Part shown: in pieces, positions 11,041 through 23,300 of the stretch
Layout of the letters: each line of letters starts with the position of its first letter
Position numbering within the stretch: the stretch's first letter is position 1
NCBI GenBank assembly: GCA_951799425.1
Contig: OX637399.1
Span: forward strand, 17,451,001-17,515,000
Direction of reading: 5' to 3'
DNA: 64,000 bases
Origin: Ilex aquifolium
Taxonomy: Eukaryota > Streptophyta > Magnoliopsida > Aquifoliales > Aquifoliaceae
Made by a program: the position numbers and the translations under genes
Notes under the pieces: model-generated
Told to the model about the DNA's origin: nothing
Database searches by the model: none
What the model saw: the letters and a program-made list of their open reading frames with translations, nothing else

Positions 11041-12634
11041 AAGTCAAAGATCAAAACAAGAATCAAGAGGAACCAGAGAGACTTGAGGGTTCAGAGGTCC
11101 TCCTTAGGGTTTTTCGAAAACTATAGGACATGTTTGATGGATTGGGTCTTAAGGATTAAAGAGAACCAAATGCTCTACTACCGATAGAAACCAATTAACT
11201 ATCCATAGTTAGTTTCAATGCCAAACTCACCATGGTCTGCACAATCAACAAAAGGAATTCTCTGATTGTCATGACTATGCCACTCGTAAATATGTGAGAG
11301 GATAGAATTTATGTAATAAAGGCAAATTTTACTCACACATTTCAAAAGAATGGAATACATCTACCAAATGGAACGGTCTTGGCATAATCCCATGAAACAA
11401 ATGTTAAGCGGCATAAAAATATTGCAATTGACATATCTCATAGGTATTAAAGCATGTGCACTCAACCATTCCACCAAAAATCGAATAGGGCTTTCTATGG
11501 TTGTAATGGGACCTTGGGTAAAGCTTTTTGGAACGAAATGATTAAGTTTTCAGAATAAGTTATCCCTTAGACGAATTTAATATTCAATAATACACTCAAC
11601 CCTTGATTTGATTCAACATAAAATCTCATATCCCTCATTCTTCCTTCACAAGACTTTGGCTTGAGGTGTCCCTTGACCTCATATTTTCCTTTCCATCTTT
11701 GCCACGGTCATTGAAGTCATGGAGACAAAGAGAACCTGGGCTGGGGGAGTAGTCCCAGAGATTTCATCAGAGGGAGTTGGACGCAAAATCTTTCTTGGAG
11801 TCATTTCGAAAGTCAATGATAAAAACAAGAATCAAGAGGAACTAGAGAGACTTGGGGGTTTAGAGGGCCTCCTTAGGGTTTTTTGAAAACTATAGGAGAG
11901 GTTTGATGGATTGGGTCTTAAGGATTAAAGAGAAACAAATGCTTTGCTACCTATAGAAACCCTTTTAATTGTTTTGACAGAACAGGGACCTACCGGTGAA
12001 AAGCAGCACTCGACCTAGCAGTAGCAAAGTTCAAAATTCCCACAATTTTTCCTATTTTTTTTATTTTTTTTCTTCTTCAAAACTAATTAAAACAAATTAA
12101 TTAAAACCCTAAGTCCTAAAACACAAAGTGTACGCAATTAAGTCCTTAATCACATTCCATAGTGCGACAAGTTCTAAGTATACGTAATCCAATTTGTGAT
12201 ACAAAGTAACAAATATAATGCTAAGGAATTTAAAGAATATTAAACAATCTATTGGAGCGTAAAATTAAAACCAAAATTAAAATTGCACAACACATTCGTA
12301 GGCAACATGAATGCAATTATTTAGCTAAGTCACTAAGCATTTGAACCCCTAGGTTACCCCTAGTGGACGAGTGTTGTACCGTGAATTTTTCTAGAGAAGA
12401 CACCAAAAAACTTCCACTAGTCTATCTAAAATTTAAATTATTTTTCCCTAATCACCATGAACTCAAAGACATACCATACCCACTCAATTTAGTCCACCCA
12501 CAACTCTACAGTAGGCTCAAAGGCTATACAAGAATATTGACAGTCATGTTGGTACCCAAAACTCATGTGTGGTATGATCGTGCAACCAAAGGGATTCGTA
12601 AAGAAAGGTTTATTTTGCAATTTACTGTCCACAG
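11041..12634 (+). mobile_element. Family-A copy 1 of a tandem pair
   Basis: Starts with GTCAAAGATCAAAACAAGAATC. From 11209 it matches the next copy base for base over long stretches, with about 1,426 bp between equivalent points (AGTTTCAATGC at 11209 and 12635). Scattered ORFs such as 11350-11541 and 12363-12638 show no family resemblance and are repeat translations. It carries one TACCGGT motif near 11991. Confidence 0.65.
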
Positions 12635-13983
12635 TTAGTTTCAATGCTAAACTCATCATGGTTTGCACACTCAAGAAAAGGAATTATTTGATTGTCCTGA
12701 CTGTGCCACTCGTAAATATGTGTGAGGATCGAATTTATGTAATCAAGGAAAATTTTACTCACACATTTCCAAAGAATGGAATACATCTATCAAATGGAAC
12801 GGTTTTGGCATAATCCCATGAAACGAATGTTAAGCGGCATAAAAATAATGCAAGTGACATATCTCATAGGTATTAAAGCATGTGCACTCAACCATTCCAC
12901 CTAAAATCGAAGAGGGCTTTCTTTGGTTGTAATGGGAACTTGGGTAAAGCTTTGAGGAACGAAAGGATTAAGTTTTCAGAAGAAGTTATCCCGTAGATGA
13001 ATTTAATATTCAATAATACACTCAACCCTTGATTTGATGCAACATAAAAGCTCATATCCCTCATTCTTCCTTCACAGGACTTTGGCTTGATGTATCCCTT
13101 GGCCTCACATTTTCCTTTCCATCTTTTCCACGATCACAGATGTCATGGAGACAAAGAGAACCCAGGTTGGGGGAGTAGTCCCAGAGATTTCATCAGAGGG
13201 AGTTGGAAGCAAAATCTTTCTTGGAGTCATTTTGAAAATCAAAGATCAAAACAAGAATCAAGAGGAACTAGAGAGACTTGGAGGTTTAGAGGGCCTCCAT
13301 AGGGTTTTTCGAAAACTATAGCAGAGGTTTGATGCATTGGGTCTTAAGGATTAAAGAGAACCAAATGCTTTGCTAACGATTGATACCCTTTTAATTTTTT
13401 TGACAGAACAAGAACTTACCGGTTGGAAGCAGCACTTGACCTAGCGGTAGCACAGTTCAGAATAACCACAATTTTTCCTATTTTTTTTATTATTTTTCTT
13501 CTTCAAAACTAATTAAAACAAATTAATTAAAACCCTAAGTCCTAAAACCCAAAGTGTACCCAATTTAAGTCCTTAATCACATTCCACAGTGCGACAAGTT
13601 CTAAGTATACGCAATCCAATTTGTGATATAAAGTAACAAATATAATGCTAAGGAATTAAAGAATATTAAAAAATCTATTTGAGCGTAAAATTAAAAGAAA
13701 AATTAAAATTGCACAACACATTCGTGGGCAACATGAATGCAATTATTTAGCTTAGTCATGAAGCCTTTGAACCCCTAGGTTACCCCTAGTGGACGAGTGT
13801 TGCCCCGCTAATTTTTCTAGAAAACATACCAACAAACTTCCACTAGTCTATCCAGCATTTAAATTATTTTTCCCTAATCACCATGAACTCGAAGAGATAC
13901 CATATCGACTCGATTTAGTCCACCCATAGCTCTACTACAGGCTCAAAGGCTATACAAGAATATTGACAATCTTGTTGGTGACT
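12635..13983 (+). mobile_element. Family-A copy 2 of a tandem pair
   Basis: Directly repeats 11209-12634 and is cut at 13983 by the left LTR of the Athila-like element. No coding frame is seen. Confidence 0.65.
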
Positions 13984-15147
13984 TGATCCGATATGTGTAC
14001 ACCCAAGTGCAGGCAGTCAAGTTGTAGTAATAATCCGGTTAAGTCTAGAGTCGAATCCACAGGGAACTGTTGTCGGTGTTTTGAAGTAAACGGTGACAGA
14101 GACCAAGTGACTGTAATCTTTTAGTTTTGAAGTTGTGTTATGTATGGGATTTTCTGGACAGAATATAGGATTCTTTCCAAAGGGATTTTCTAGACAAAAT
14201 AAATGATGAGCTTAAATGTAAAAAGTCACTCTTTAGTTCGAGGATATGGACATGTAGTTAATCATCCGGTTTATTATACTTGTACTTGGTAACTCAATTA
14301 ACCCCTATGTCAACAGCAAGTTAATCAGAAGATAAAGGTGGATTAAGAGCACGGTTTCGATGTCTTTCTAGAAGTTTACGAGAATTGTCTGTGCCGAGAC
14401 TCAACCCGTCTACAAACAAGCAAGTGTTTCTACAAGGCATCCAACCATGACATTAATATTGCATTCTTTAAATGAAGCACAATAATGGTGAAGATTGAAG
14501 GGTAGTCATGAAGATCTAGCTGGGGTACTTGTCTTGAACCAATGAGTCTTTCTATGCAAGAGTTATCTATGTTATAGAAAGTACTCACGGTTATACAAAG
14601 TACCTTAACTTTGCTAGATGCAATCAATCATTCAATAAGCAAGGGAAATATAAAGCATTAAGCGTAATTGAAAATGCACAGGTATAACTTCCGGATGATT
14701 TATACGTTTCCATTACCTCTTACTAAAGAGTGAATGAGAAACTACTCACTCTTCATGGCTTTGGTAAAGCTAGAAAAGTGAGTGATGCTCATCCCTCCAA
14801 GTAGAGGAGTTACAAGATAAAACACACTACAAGGAGCCGATCTTCGACGTAGAATGAGTGAATCACGTTCCACCCTTCACGGCTTTGGTAAAGCTCTAGA
14901 AAAATGGAAAAGTTTCACTCCTCTTAGGGAAGAAAGAAGCTCAAGCAATGGAAGTGAGTGAAACTAATACTGAAAGTACAAGAAAGCTAGTCACTTTTGG
15001 AGGGTTTCTACCGCAACCAAAAGATGATCTATCTTCCTTTATGCAAGTAAATATAAACCTAAGTCTAAGACTAAATCTATAACAAGCTAAGAAATGTTGA
15101 TCTAGTCTAAAAAACAAGTCTCTCCCTTGAAGCTCCCACAATGGGAG

Positions 15148-15155
15148 TATTTATA
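15148..15155 (-). promoter_or_regulatory. TATA box of the Athila LTR promoter
   Basis: Minus-strand TATAAATA in the context CCTATAAATACTCCC. The other LTR has TATAAATG at 27063-27070. Transcription would run leftwards, starting near 15120 (27030 in the 5' LTR). Confidence 0.65.
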
Positions 15156-15251
15156 GGCAAAGAGGAGGGCACAAGGGAGTGTGAAAGAATAGTGCAAGGC
15201 CGCCAAAGTCCAAGTGAAAGCCAACCACTCTACAGCCAGTCTGGGGACAGC

Positions 15252-15580
15252 ATTCGAACGTTGTCTAGCATTCGAACGTTCTTCCTGTCTTTGCTTGATG
15301 GCGTTCGAACGCCAAATGTAGTTTGAACCTCCTACTCAAGTGGCCTCTGTTCTTCTAAGAGAGCTACTTACATACGCCATGAACCACTGCCCTTGCACTC
15401 ATCCGTCAGGTCTTCAATAAATCAGGACAACGTTCGAACGTGGATTGGCGTTTGAACGTTGTACTCAAGTACCTCTGTGTGTTTTCTTTCTTTGCTGTAA
15501 CACGTCATGCATCAGCACTTCAGCAGTCTGATCTTCCATAATTCAAGAGAATGTTCGAACGTGGATTGGCGTTCGAACGT
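15252..15580. repeat. Cluster of CGTTCGAACG palindromes
   Basis: Seven or more TTCGAA- or TTTGAA-cored units, including the 14-bp perfect palindrome GGCGTTCGAACGCC (15300-15313) and pairs ACGTTCGAACGT / GGCGTTTGAACGTT. It lies upstream of the minus-strand TATA box. The same cluster is in the other LTR at 27165-27500. Confidence 0.85.
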
Positions 15581-15765
15581 TCTTGCCTTGGTCCAAACTT
15601 TTCCAATTTTTCTCCAGAATATGTTGGTGTTGCACGAAAGTTTGATATTCATTGCCTTTGGTCCCTTGTACAGTTTATGTCCTGAAATGTCATCAATTAA
15701 ACTCCATCACTGTATAATTAGTCTTAAAAAAGGCATAGTAATATGCTGATTTTAACTGCTAATCA

Positions 15766-15781
15766 CACCCCCCCAACCTAA
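15766..15781 (-). promoter_or_regulatory. Polypurine tract of the Athila-like element
   Basis: On the minus strand TTAGGTTGGGGGGGTG directly abuts the 3' LTR start TGATTAG. This is the expected site and composition for plus-strand DNA priming. Confidence 0.8.
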
Positions 15782-17519
15782 ATATTGCTACTCTCTAGTA
15801 ATACAACAACAATGAAATGTGATTTTATTTACAATGCCATTTTCGTAGGTCATCCGGTTTCATTTAGCGTATGCAACAAGCCATTGAACCACTAGGTTTA
15901 CCCTAGCGAATGAGTGTTGTCTCGTGAGGGTTTTCATTGAAGCTACCCACAAACTTTAGTCAAACAGATGTGTATATGGGATTGCTGTTTAAAGTAAGTT
16001 AGCATCATGGCCGTTGGGACACCCAACCCTCAATTTCGACTTATCTCCCGCATACTCCTCTTTCATTAGTATTTATTCTATGCAAAAATTAGCATATGTC
16101 ACATTGGCATTTGGAATTCCTTGTGTAGTAGGACTGATCATTCTAGCAACAAGAATTGTTATATAACAAACATTCCCTTTTTCCACCTTGCATGGATAGA
16201 TTTGATTTCACAAACCTCTCTTAGAATGCTCTCAACAAAAATTTCCTCCAATTATAGTGACTTATCTCTCAAAGGGCATGTGATCAGAAGAGGGCCAATC
16301 GAAAAATCGCATGCACAATTAGTATGGGAGTGAAGTTTGAAGGAAACAGACTAATCATGTTTGGCATAATCTCATGGAAGAATATTGATGCAATTAAAGA
16401 GATACTATTTAACATACCCCAACTTTTGGTTGACGACCTACACGTGCATCAAACTTGAGATCAATTAGGGCTTTTTATAAGTTGTAATGTGGCCAGAGGT
16501 CAGTGACTAACGAAATGACGTCAATGGTATTCAAAAGCTATCCCTTCATTATGTAGTGTAGCACACCTCTTTCTAGTTTTTCGAAATTTTTGCCTAGATC
16601 TGGTATTTCTTTCTTTCATTTTGCTCATTTTTCACTTTCTTGGCCATCTTCTGTTTTTCTGTCTCTTTTTCTCTTTCGGTTGTTTTCCCCCCTGAATTTT
16701 CTTTCATTGTCACCATCGTCTTTTTCCCTTTCTCTTGCATTTCTGTATCATATTGATTTATAAAAGGGTGCAAGAAATTTAGATAGCAAGGGTATGTCGA
16801 GTATATTTTTCGGCGGTCTTGGTTATCATATGGGTTACTTTGAAAAAGAAGTCATTCATTGAAGGCTCAAGCATGGCTAACTAAGGATATAATTTTGTAA
16901 AAGAAATGGCTAAGGCTCAAAATCAAATCAAAGATGGCCTAAGATCCTTTCTCAAGTATGTGCACATGTATGTGTCGTATGAACAGCTTCCTTGTGGGAT
17001 ATGTCAATAGATTGCTTTAGTTGCTTCAATCAAAGCAAGTTTAATGAGATTATTCAAAAAGTAAATGTTGATATCCTCTCAAAAGTATCGCAAGGCTCGA
17101 AACTTACCATGGTATTTTTCGTTATCTCCACTAGTTATATCATGTTTCTCAAGGAATGTTGGTTATATATCAATTCCATTTTCGAGTCTGGTCATCTTGC
17201 ACCTTGAGAATAACAAATACCAATGAACATTTGACATTTTAAGCATAGAGAAAATACCATTTTTCAAGGATCTATGGCAGTAAGTCTAGATTGCTAAGTT
17301 AGGTGTCAAACCGATCATGTGATTAATCACTTTAACAAATAGTCTCAAAATCCACATTTATTCCATCATTCATTAACAATATAATGCTAATTCTACACAT
17401 GCATTTAAAAAGATAAAACTGAACCATTCATTTCACAAAATATGATAGCTTAGCACAAAAACAAAGGATTCAAACCATCCACAAAGAAGTAACAAACACA
17501 CAACCACACTCAAGAACAG
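15782..17519 (-). other. 3' untranslated part of the Athila-like element
   Basis: Between the 3' extra ORF and the PPT. It is AT-rich with pyrimidine stretches on the plus strand near 16560-16730, and no frame of recognisable protein. It includes a GTTTACCCTAGCGAATGAGTGTTG stretch similar to the family-A text ACCCCTAGTGGACGAGTGTTG, perhaps distant shared ancestry. Confidence 0.5.
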
Positions 17520-18589
17520 AAATCTCTCTCTCTCACTCTCCTCTAGCTCCACCAACTCCACCCCTCAGAAGGCGAAGAATCTCATCCTGCTTAGCTTCGA
17601 TGCTAAGCATGATCTCTCGAAGTGAGCATCGGGTGCTGGTACTGGGCCCTACCTCCTCCTAAGTCTACTTCTGGGCTTTCTCAGCCTCTAGCTCTCTCTC
17701 CTCCTCCTCATCTAGCACATCCTGCACCTCCTATCCAGCTATGACCTTGGCTTCTTCTGAAGGAAGCCTTGTTAAGTGGCCCCATCGGCCTCTATATCGT
17801 CGTCTCTAGCCTCACCCTAACCCCTTGGTCTGTGCACATCTCTGTCACCAGGGTGCCAAAAGGGAGCGATTTCCTCTTCACATCGCATACCTTCATCATC
17901 TCTGTCAAAATCAACGAGAGGAAGTCTATACTGTGGCCCTTCCCAAGTGCGTATAGTAACCGGGCTGCCTCGGGGAGGATCTTGTTCTTGCATCCTATGG
18001 GGGTGAAGTTCGAGACCGTAATCAAATTCCACATTTTATACTTGTCAGTCAACTCCCCTTGCCGAAAAAATCTCCACCTCGTCCATGAAAAAGTGGCCAA
18101 CCCCGTCAATTTCGCCCCCACATCATCCATTCCCACCTTCTTCCTCGAGGGGTAGGTTGGCCTTGGTACCCGAGGCACCTCTTGCCTAATCTCCCGGATG
18201 CAGTCCTCGTCCACATCTATATGGGTTCCCCTCACATAAGTTTTTATCATTCCATTGACTATTTCGGCGTTGGAGTAGAACTCCCGCACCAAATCAATCA
18301 TGGCCTCACTGCCGTTTCTCAAGTATACCATCCACCTCCTCCTCTCCATGTTCTCAAAGATCCCCAACTCAGCAAAATCAGTCAATATCACAGTCCATTC
18401 ACAAACTACTGCTTGATTTTGGTAAAAGTTCTCATACCTGTCTGCTTTGAGGGCCGTGGAAAAACGGGTCTTGTCATATCTACGGACAATGGGTGGCCTC
18501 CCCTCTCGCTCCTCAACCACCTCCTCCACGAAATTGGGTTCTTGATTGACCACTCTCCGCCTTGCAGGAAGCTTCATTCTTGGAGGCAT
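17520..18589 (-). pseudogene. Athila 3' ORF: 'putative plant transposon protein' domain, C-terminus frameshifted
   Basis: The open part (18589 to 17792, 265 residues) has the pattern of the plant-specific domain often annotated as putative plant transposon protein (Pfam Transposase_32): VREFYSNAE near residue 101, YVRGTHIDVDEDCI near 117, then a W-x-hydrophobic block (WNLITVSNFTPIG) and LLYALGKGHSIDF. After the stop at 17792 another frame continues to about 17530 with an acidic, heptad-like stretch (DEEEERELEAEKAQ) and REIMLSIEAKQDEILRLL, so the original protein probably had a coiled-coil tail lost to a frameshift and stops. It is on the same strand as gag-pol, in the position where Athila elements carry an env-like ORF. 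I see no signal peptide or membrane span. Its biochemical role is unknown. Confidence 0.7.
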
Positions 18590-18801
18590 GGCTTCTCGAT
18601 TTTGGGGGTTTTTGGGTTTGAAAAGCTTGATTTTCTTGGTGAAAAGGGTGAGAAATGGGGTGGAATGTGTTTGGGTGGCTTGATTTCGGGTGAAAATTAG
18701 AAATGGATGGGGTTTTGGGGCTTAGGAAGTGAAGGGTCAACCTAGGGTTTGGAGGTTTTAAAGAGTTTTGGGCATTTTTGAACTGGGGAAGATGAACCAG
18801 G

Positions 18802-18809
18802 TATTTATA
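18802..18809 (-). promoter_or_regulatory. Internal TATA box upstream of the Athila 3' ORF
   Basis: Minus-strand TATAAATA in the context GGCTATAAATACCTGG, 213 bp before the ATG at 18589. A TTCGAA palindrome cluster (18831-19110) lies directly upstream, reproducing the layout of the LTR promoter. This suggests the 3' ORF is expressed from its own promoter rather than by splicing. Confidence 0.55.
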
Positions 18810-18830
18810 GCCTGGGAGTGAACGTTCGAA

Positions 18831-19110
18831 CATCACTGAAGTTCGAACTTGAATAGAAGGATTTTAAAAGGATCGTTCGAACGTGAACCTGTCTTTCGAA
18901 TGTGGTGAGCTCCCAGTACTTTTGAGTTCTGTCAGAGACCAAAGTACTGTAAGCTCATATCGTTTGAACGTTCTATTGGCGTTTGAACGTGGTATTATCG
19001 TTCGAACGTTAATTGGCTTTCGAACGTGGGGAGCTCCCAGTACTTTTGAATTCTCATCAGAGGCAATGCAAGTAGGTGACGTTCGAACGCAACCTGGCGT
19101 TCGAACGCCA
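18831..19110. repeat. Second TTCGAA palindrome cluster, internal to the element
   Basis: About ten units such as CGTTCGAACAT, ATCGTTCGAACGT, GGCGTTTGAACGT and GACGTTCGAACGC. It includes a roughly 120-bp duplicated block: GTGGGGAGCTCCCAGTACTTTTGAATTCT at about 19025 echoes GTGGTGAGCTCCCAGTACTTTTGAGTTCT at about 18901. Confidence 0.85.
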
Positions 19111-19503
19111 AAGCAAAAATCAAAAATTTTTATGCCAATTCATGTACACATTAAAGGAAAGATATACACACAAATTTGATCAAAAAATTTATGGCGTCTC
19201 AGGATAAGTCCCTACCCACGCTTAAGGTTTGTATTCTAGGACATTCCTTACTCGGCCCATATTTTCCATTTCAATCAAAAGAGTTTGTACATATAACAAA
19301 AAGATTTTTATTTTACAAAATTTCGGACCCTTGGCTTTTATCCCCAAAGACACAATTTTCCACAGTTTTGTCAAAATAGTCTAATCCGAGTCTTCCTCTG
19401 TCTCCGTGCCTTTTGAACCATCAGTGACTCTTCTAATTTCCTGTCGCACAAATCGGTTAAGCAAAGTACCGGAATAGGATGGCGTGTCAGGATAATCCTT
19501 ACT

Positions 19504-19791
19504 CTACCCATTCACTATCCAGTCTAATCGATCGAGTGCACGACCGAAAATTAGTTCAGAACACTGATTATATTCTTTCATGTGAAAGACCCGGCCACAT
19601 TGTTTACAGGCACCAAGTCTTTTGGCACGATGACGTTTAGCAAAAGTGCTTCTGCCACACAATGGTTTCGCTTGCTCTTCTCGGATTTCAGTTTTTCTTA
19701 CCAATCTTGTTTTTCTCATGATCACAGTATGCACGTCAGATGAAAAAGTGCGTAAAACTCCCAGACTAAACCAAAAAAGTTTAATATCCAT
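19504..19791 (-). CDS. Small Cys-containing ORF inside the Athila element
   Basis: A 95-residue frame with a basic middle (RHRAKR) and a C-x2-C pair followed by H and another C (CKQCGRVFHMKEYNQC), reminiscent of a small zinc-binding module. It is not a family I recognise. It lies between integrase and the 3' ORF, on the element's sense strand. It may be a real accessory ORF, a captured fragment or chance. Confidence 0.3.
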   Translation of the reverse strand: MDIKLFWFSLGVLRTFSSDVHTVIMRKTRLVRKTEIREEQAKPLCGRSTFAKRHRAKRLGACKQCGRVFHMKEYNQCSELIFGRALDRLDWIVNG

Positions 19792-19908
19792 GCTTGCTAA
19801 ACTTTAAGACACTCTATCTAGTTCTTTAACGTCTGCCAGTCACAAAGACGAATGAAGCTGACTTAAAGACATGATCATCAATTTATACAAAATATGATCG
19901 AAAGCAAC

Positions 19909-19938
19909 AACAACAACAACAACAACAACAACAAAATT
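19909..19938. repeat. (CAA)n microsatellite
   Basis: About nine CAA units within the Athila 3' region. Confidence 0.85.
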
Positions 19939-20369
19939 TTACGGGCACAAAATACACAAGATATGAACTGTAGTTCTCACCCCCAACCTAAACTGAACAT
20001 TGTCCCCAATGTTTCAAATTTACCAGTGTATGGAGTTTGGAAATGAGGTTGTAAGGTAGAGATCTGTTCATCTGCCGAAACCTACAAAAAATATTACACA
20101 AATTAATCATCTTTCTGAAGATCTGGGTTTCGGGTAGGATGGAAATCCTTGTGTGTAAGTGCGAACAAGAGCAGAACACCCATGAGCAAATACAAGATTA
20201 AAATGCAAAACATGAACCAAAGGATTGTGTCTGTGGAGTAAGTGATCATGGATTTGCAGGGGCTGGGTCTCTTTTGCAGAAAACAGAGAACAACGAAGAA
20301 GAAGAAAAAGAAAAGAAAGGAAGAAGAGGGAGGGCAACAGCAGCGGATGGGGAAAAAGGGTTGGAGGCC

Positions 20370-23300
20370 TTATAAAGGCGTCCTCTCTGGTCGGGTTGGG
20401 TCGGATTTTTCCTGATCCGACCCCTTTTTGTGTCGACAAGCGCGAATCTCGGAGGAATATTCTGGATCCATTAAAAGAATGGTTTCCACATTTTTAACAA
20501 AATTTTCTAAGAATGGCTTCAAACGCTGGCCATTGACAATAAAAATATTACCGTTTGATGGGTTTTTCACTTCCACTGCTCCATGTCCAAACACTTTTTT
20601 GACAATGTAAGGCCCAGTCCATCTTGATCTCAACTTACCAGGAAAAAGATGGAGCCCTGAATTATATAACATGACTTTTTGAGATGGTTCAAAAGACTTC
20701 CGCACAATATTCTTGTCATGAAAAATTTTCATTCTGGACTTAGCAATCTTAGCATTCTCATATGCTTCATTCCTCAGCTCTTCCAATTCATTAATCTGAA
20801 GTTTTCTTGAGATTCCAGCCTTGTCTAGGTCAAAATTCATTGTTTTAATAGCCCAGTATGCTCTGTGTTCCAATTTCACAGGTAGGTGACAAGGTTTGCC
20901 ATAGACTAATCAACAGGGAGACATGCCCAAAATTGTTTTGAAAGTAGTGCGATAAGCCCAAAGTGCATCAATTAGTCTTAACGACCAATCTTTGAGGTCT
21001 GGGTTTACTGTTTTTTCTAAAATCAGTTTGATCTCTCAATTAACCAATTCTGCCTATCCATTAGTCTATGGATGATAGGGGGTTGCAATTTTGTGAAAAA
21101 TCAAGTATTTTTTCATCAAATTCCAAAAGGACGATTACAAAAATGAGCACCCCCATCACTTATGATGGATTTTGGAATTCCAAACCGGGACAAAATGTTT
21201 TCTTTTAAAAATTTAATCACTGTTCGGTGATCATTATTTCGGCATGGAATTGCTTCAACCCATTTGGACACATAGTCTACAGCCACTAAAATGTATGGAT
21301 AGCCAAAGGAAGGGGGAAATGGTCCAATAAAATCGATTCCCCAACAATCAAAAATTTCTATCACCAGAATGGGGTTTAAGGGCATCATATTTCTTTTAGA
21401 AATGCTTCCCAACTTTTGGCATCTATCACATGTTAGACAAAAGGCATGGACATCTTTAAAAAGTGTGGGCCAATAAAATCCACACTTGCCAAATTTTCAC
21501 AGCAATTTTCTTTGATGAGAAATGACCACCACATGCTTCAGAATGGCAAAATGATATTACCTACCTGCTCTCACGCTCGGGGATGCAACGCCTTATGATT
21601 TGGTCCTTATATTACTTAAATAGGTATGGATCCTCCCAAAAGAAATTATGAACCTCCCTCAGAAATTTCTTTCTATCCATCAATGTAAAGGAAGGAGAAA
21701 ACGTACCAGTAGCATGAAAGTTAGCAATATCAGCGTATCATGGTGTTTCCATGACTGTGAACAGTTGTTCATCAAGGAAATTTTCATTGATTGGCAGTCC
21801 ATCCTCATGAAATTCATATGTTAACCTGGACAGATGATCTGCCACCATATTCTCAACACATTTCTTGTCTTTGATGATCAGATCAAACTCTTGTAGTAAG
21901 AGTATCCATCTTGAGAGCCTTGGCTTGGCATCCTTCTTTGTGAGCAAGAATTTTAATGTTGCATGGTCAGTGAACACAATAACAGAAGAACCAACAAGAT
22001 AAGAACGAAATTTCTCCAAAGCAAAAACTACAGCAAGCAACTCTTTTTCAGTTGTCGAGTAATTCATTTGAGCATCATTCAAAGTTTTGCTTGCATAGTA
22101 AATCACATAGGGTTTCTTATCTTTTCTTTGTCGCAACACAACACCTACAACATAATCACTAGCATCATACATTAATTCAAATGGCAGAGTCCAGTTAAGG
22201 GGTTGCATTATTGGAGCAGAAATTAACATGCCTTTAAGTTTATCAAAAGCTTTCTGGCATGCTTCACTCCACACAAAAATCACGTCCTAACTCAGGAGAT
22301 GACACATGTCTTTTATGAATCTCTTATAAAACCTTGCATGTCCTAGGAATGATCGGACATCCTTTACAGTCTTGGGAGCGGGCAAATTTCCAATCAGATC
22401 TATTTTTGCCTTGTCAACTTTCATGCCTTCAGACGACACAATGTGACCTAGGACAATGCCTTGTGTTACCATGAAATGGCATTTCTCCCAATTGAACACT
22501 AAATTGGCTTCCTTACATCTCATCAACACCTTCTCTAGGTTTGTTAGACACAAATCAAACAAGTCACCATATACAGAGAAGTCATCCATAAAACTTCCAA
22601 AAATTTCTCAACTATGTCACTAAACAAGCTTAGCATGCACCTTTGAAATGTTACAGGAGAGTTACAAAGTCCGAATAGCATCTTTTTGAATGCAAAGGTC
22701 CCAAAAGGGCATGTGAATGTTGTTTTCTCCTGGTCATCTAGTGCTATCTCAATTTGATTATACCCAGAATGCCCATCCAGGAAACAGTAGAATTCATGAC
22801 CTGCAATTCTCTCTAAAACTTGATCAAGAAATGGAAGAGGAAAATGGTCTTTTCGAGTTACCAAATTGAGTTTTCGATAGTCTATGCACATCCGTCATCC
22901 TATGACAACTCGAGTTGGTACTAGTTCATTTGCATCATTTTTTACAACTATGACTCCAGACTTCTTGGGCACCACTTGGGTTGGGCTCACCCATTTTCTA
23001 TCAGAGATGGGGAAGATTATCTCTGCATCTAATAGCTTAAGCACCTCAGTTCTCATAACTTCTTTCATGTGAGGGTTCAGTCGTCGCTGCATTTGACGAG
23101 AGGGTTTTGAATCCTCTTCAAGGTATATAGCATGATTGCAGACTAGCGGGCTTATACCTTTCAAGTCAGTGATGGTCCACCCAATGGTGCTTTTATGGCG
23201 TTTGAGAACTTCAATCAGCATAGAATCTTGCGAGTCAGTAATCTTAGATGAAATTACCACTGGGTATGACTCGTCCTCCCCTAAAAATGCATATTTGAGG

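Larger units (their letters stand above)
13984..15765 (-). repeat. 3' LTR of the Athila-like element
   Basis: On the minus strand it starts TGATTAGCAG and ends CATATCGGATCA. It contains a minus-strand TATAAATA box (15148-15155) with a cluster of TTCGAA palindromes just upstream of it (15252-15580). No gene is inside: the ORFs at 14430-14627, 14941-15141, 15141-15326 and 15507-15749 have near-copies in the other LTR and look like chance frames. Confidence 0.92.

Noticed and set aside
18182-18700. 172-codon plus frame
   Set aside because: Antisense shadow of the Athila 3' ORF, which has recognisable domain motifs on the minus strand.
20107-20439. 110-codon minus frame beyond the integrase C-terminus
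   Set aside because: Pyrimidine-rich leader-like sequence of the Athila 3' region, with low-complexity LLLPSLFFLSFLFLLL text and no family match.
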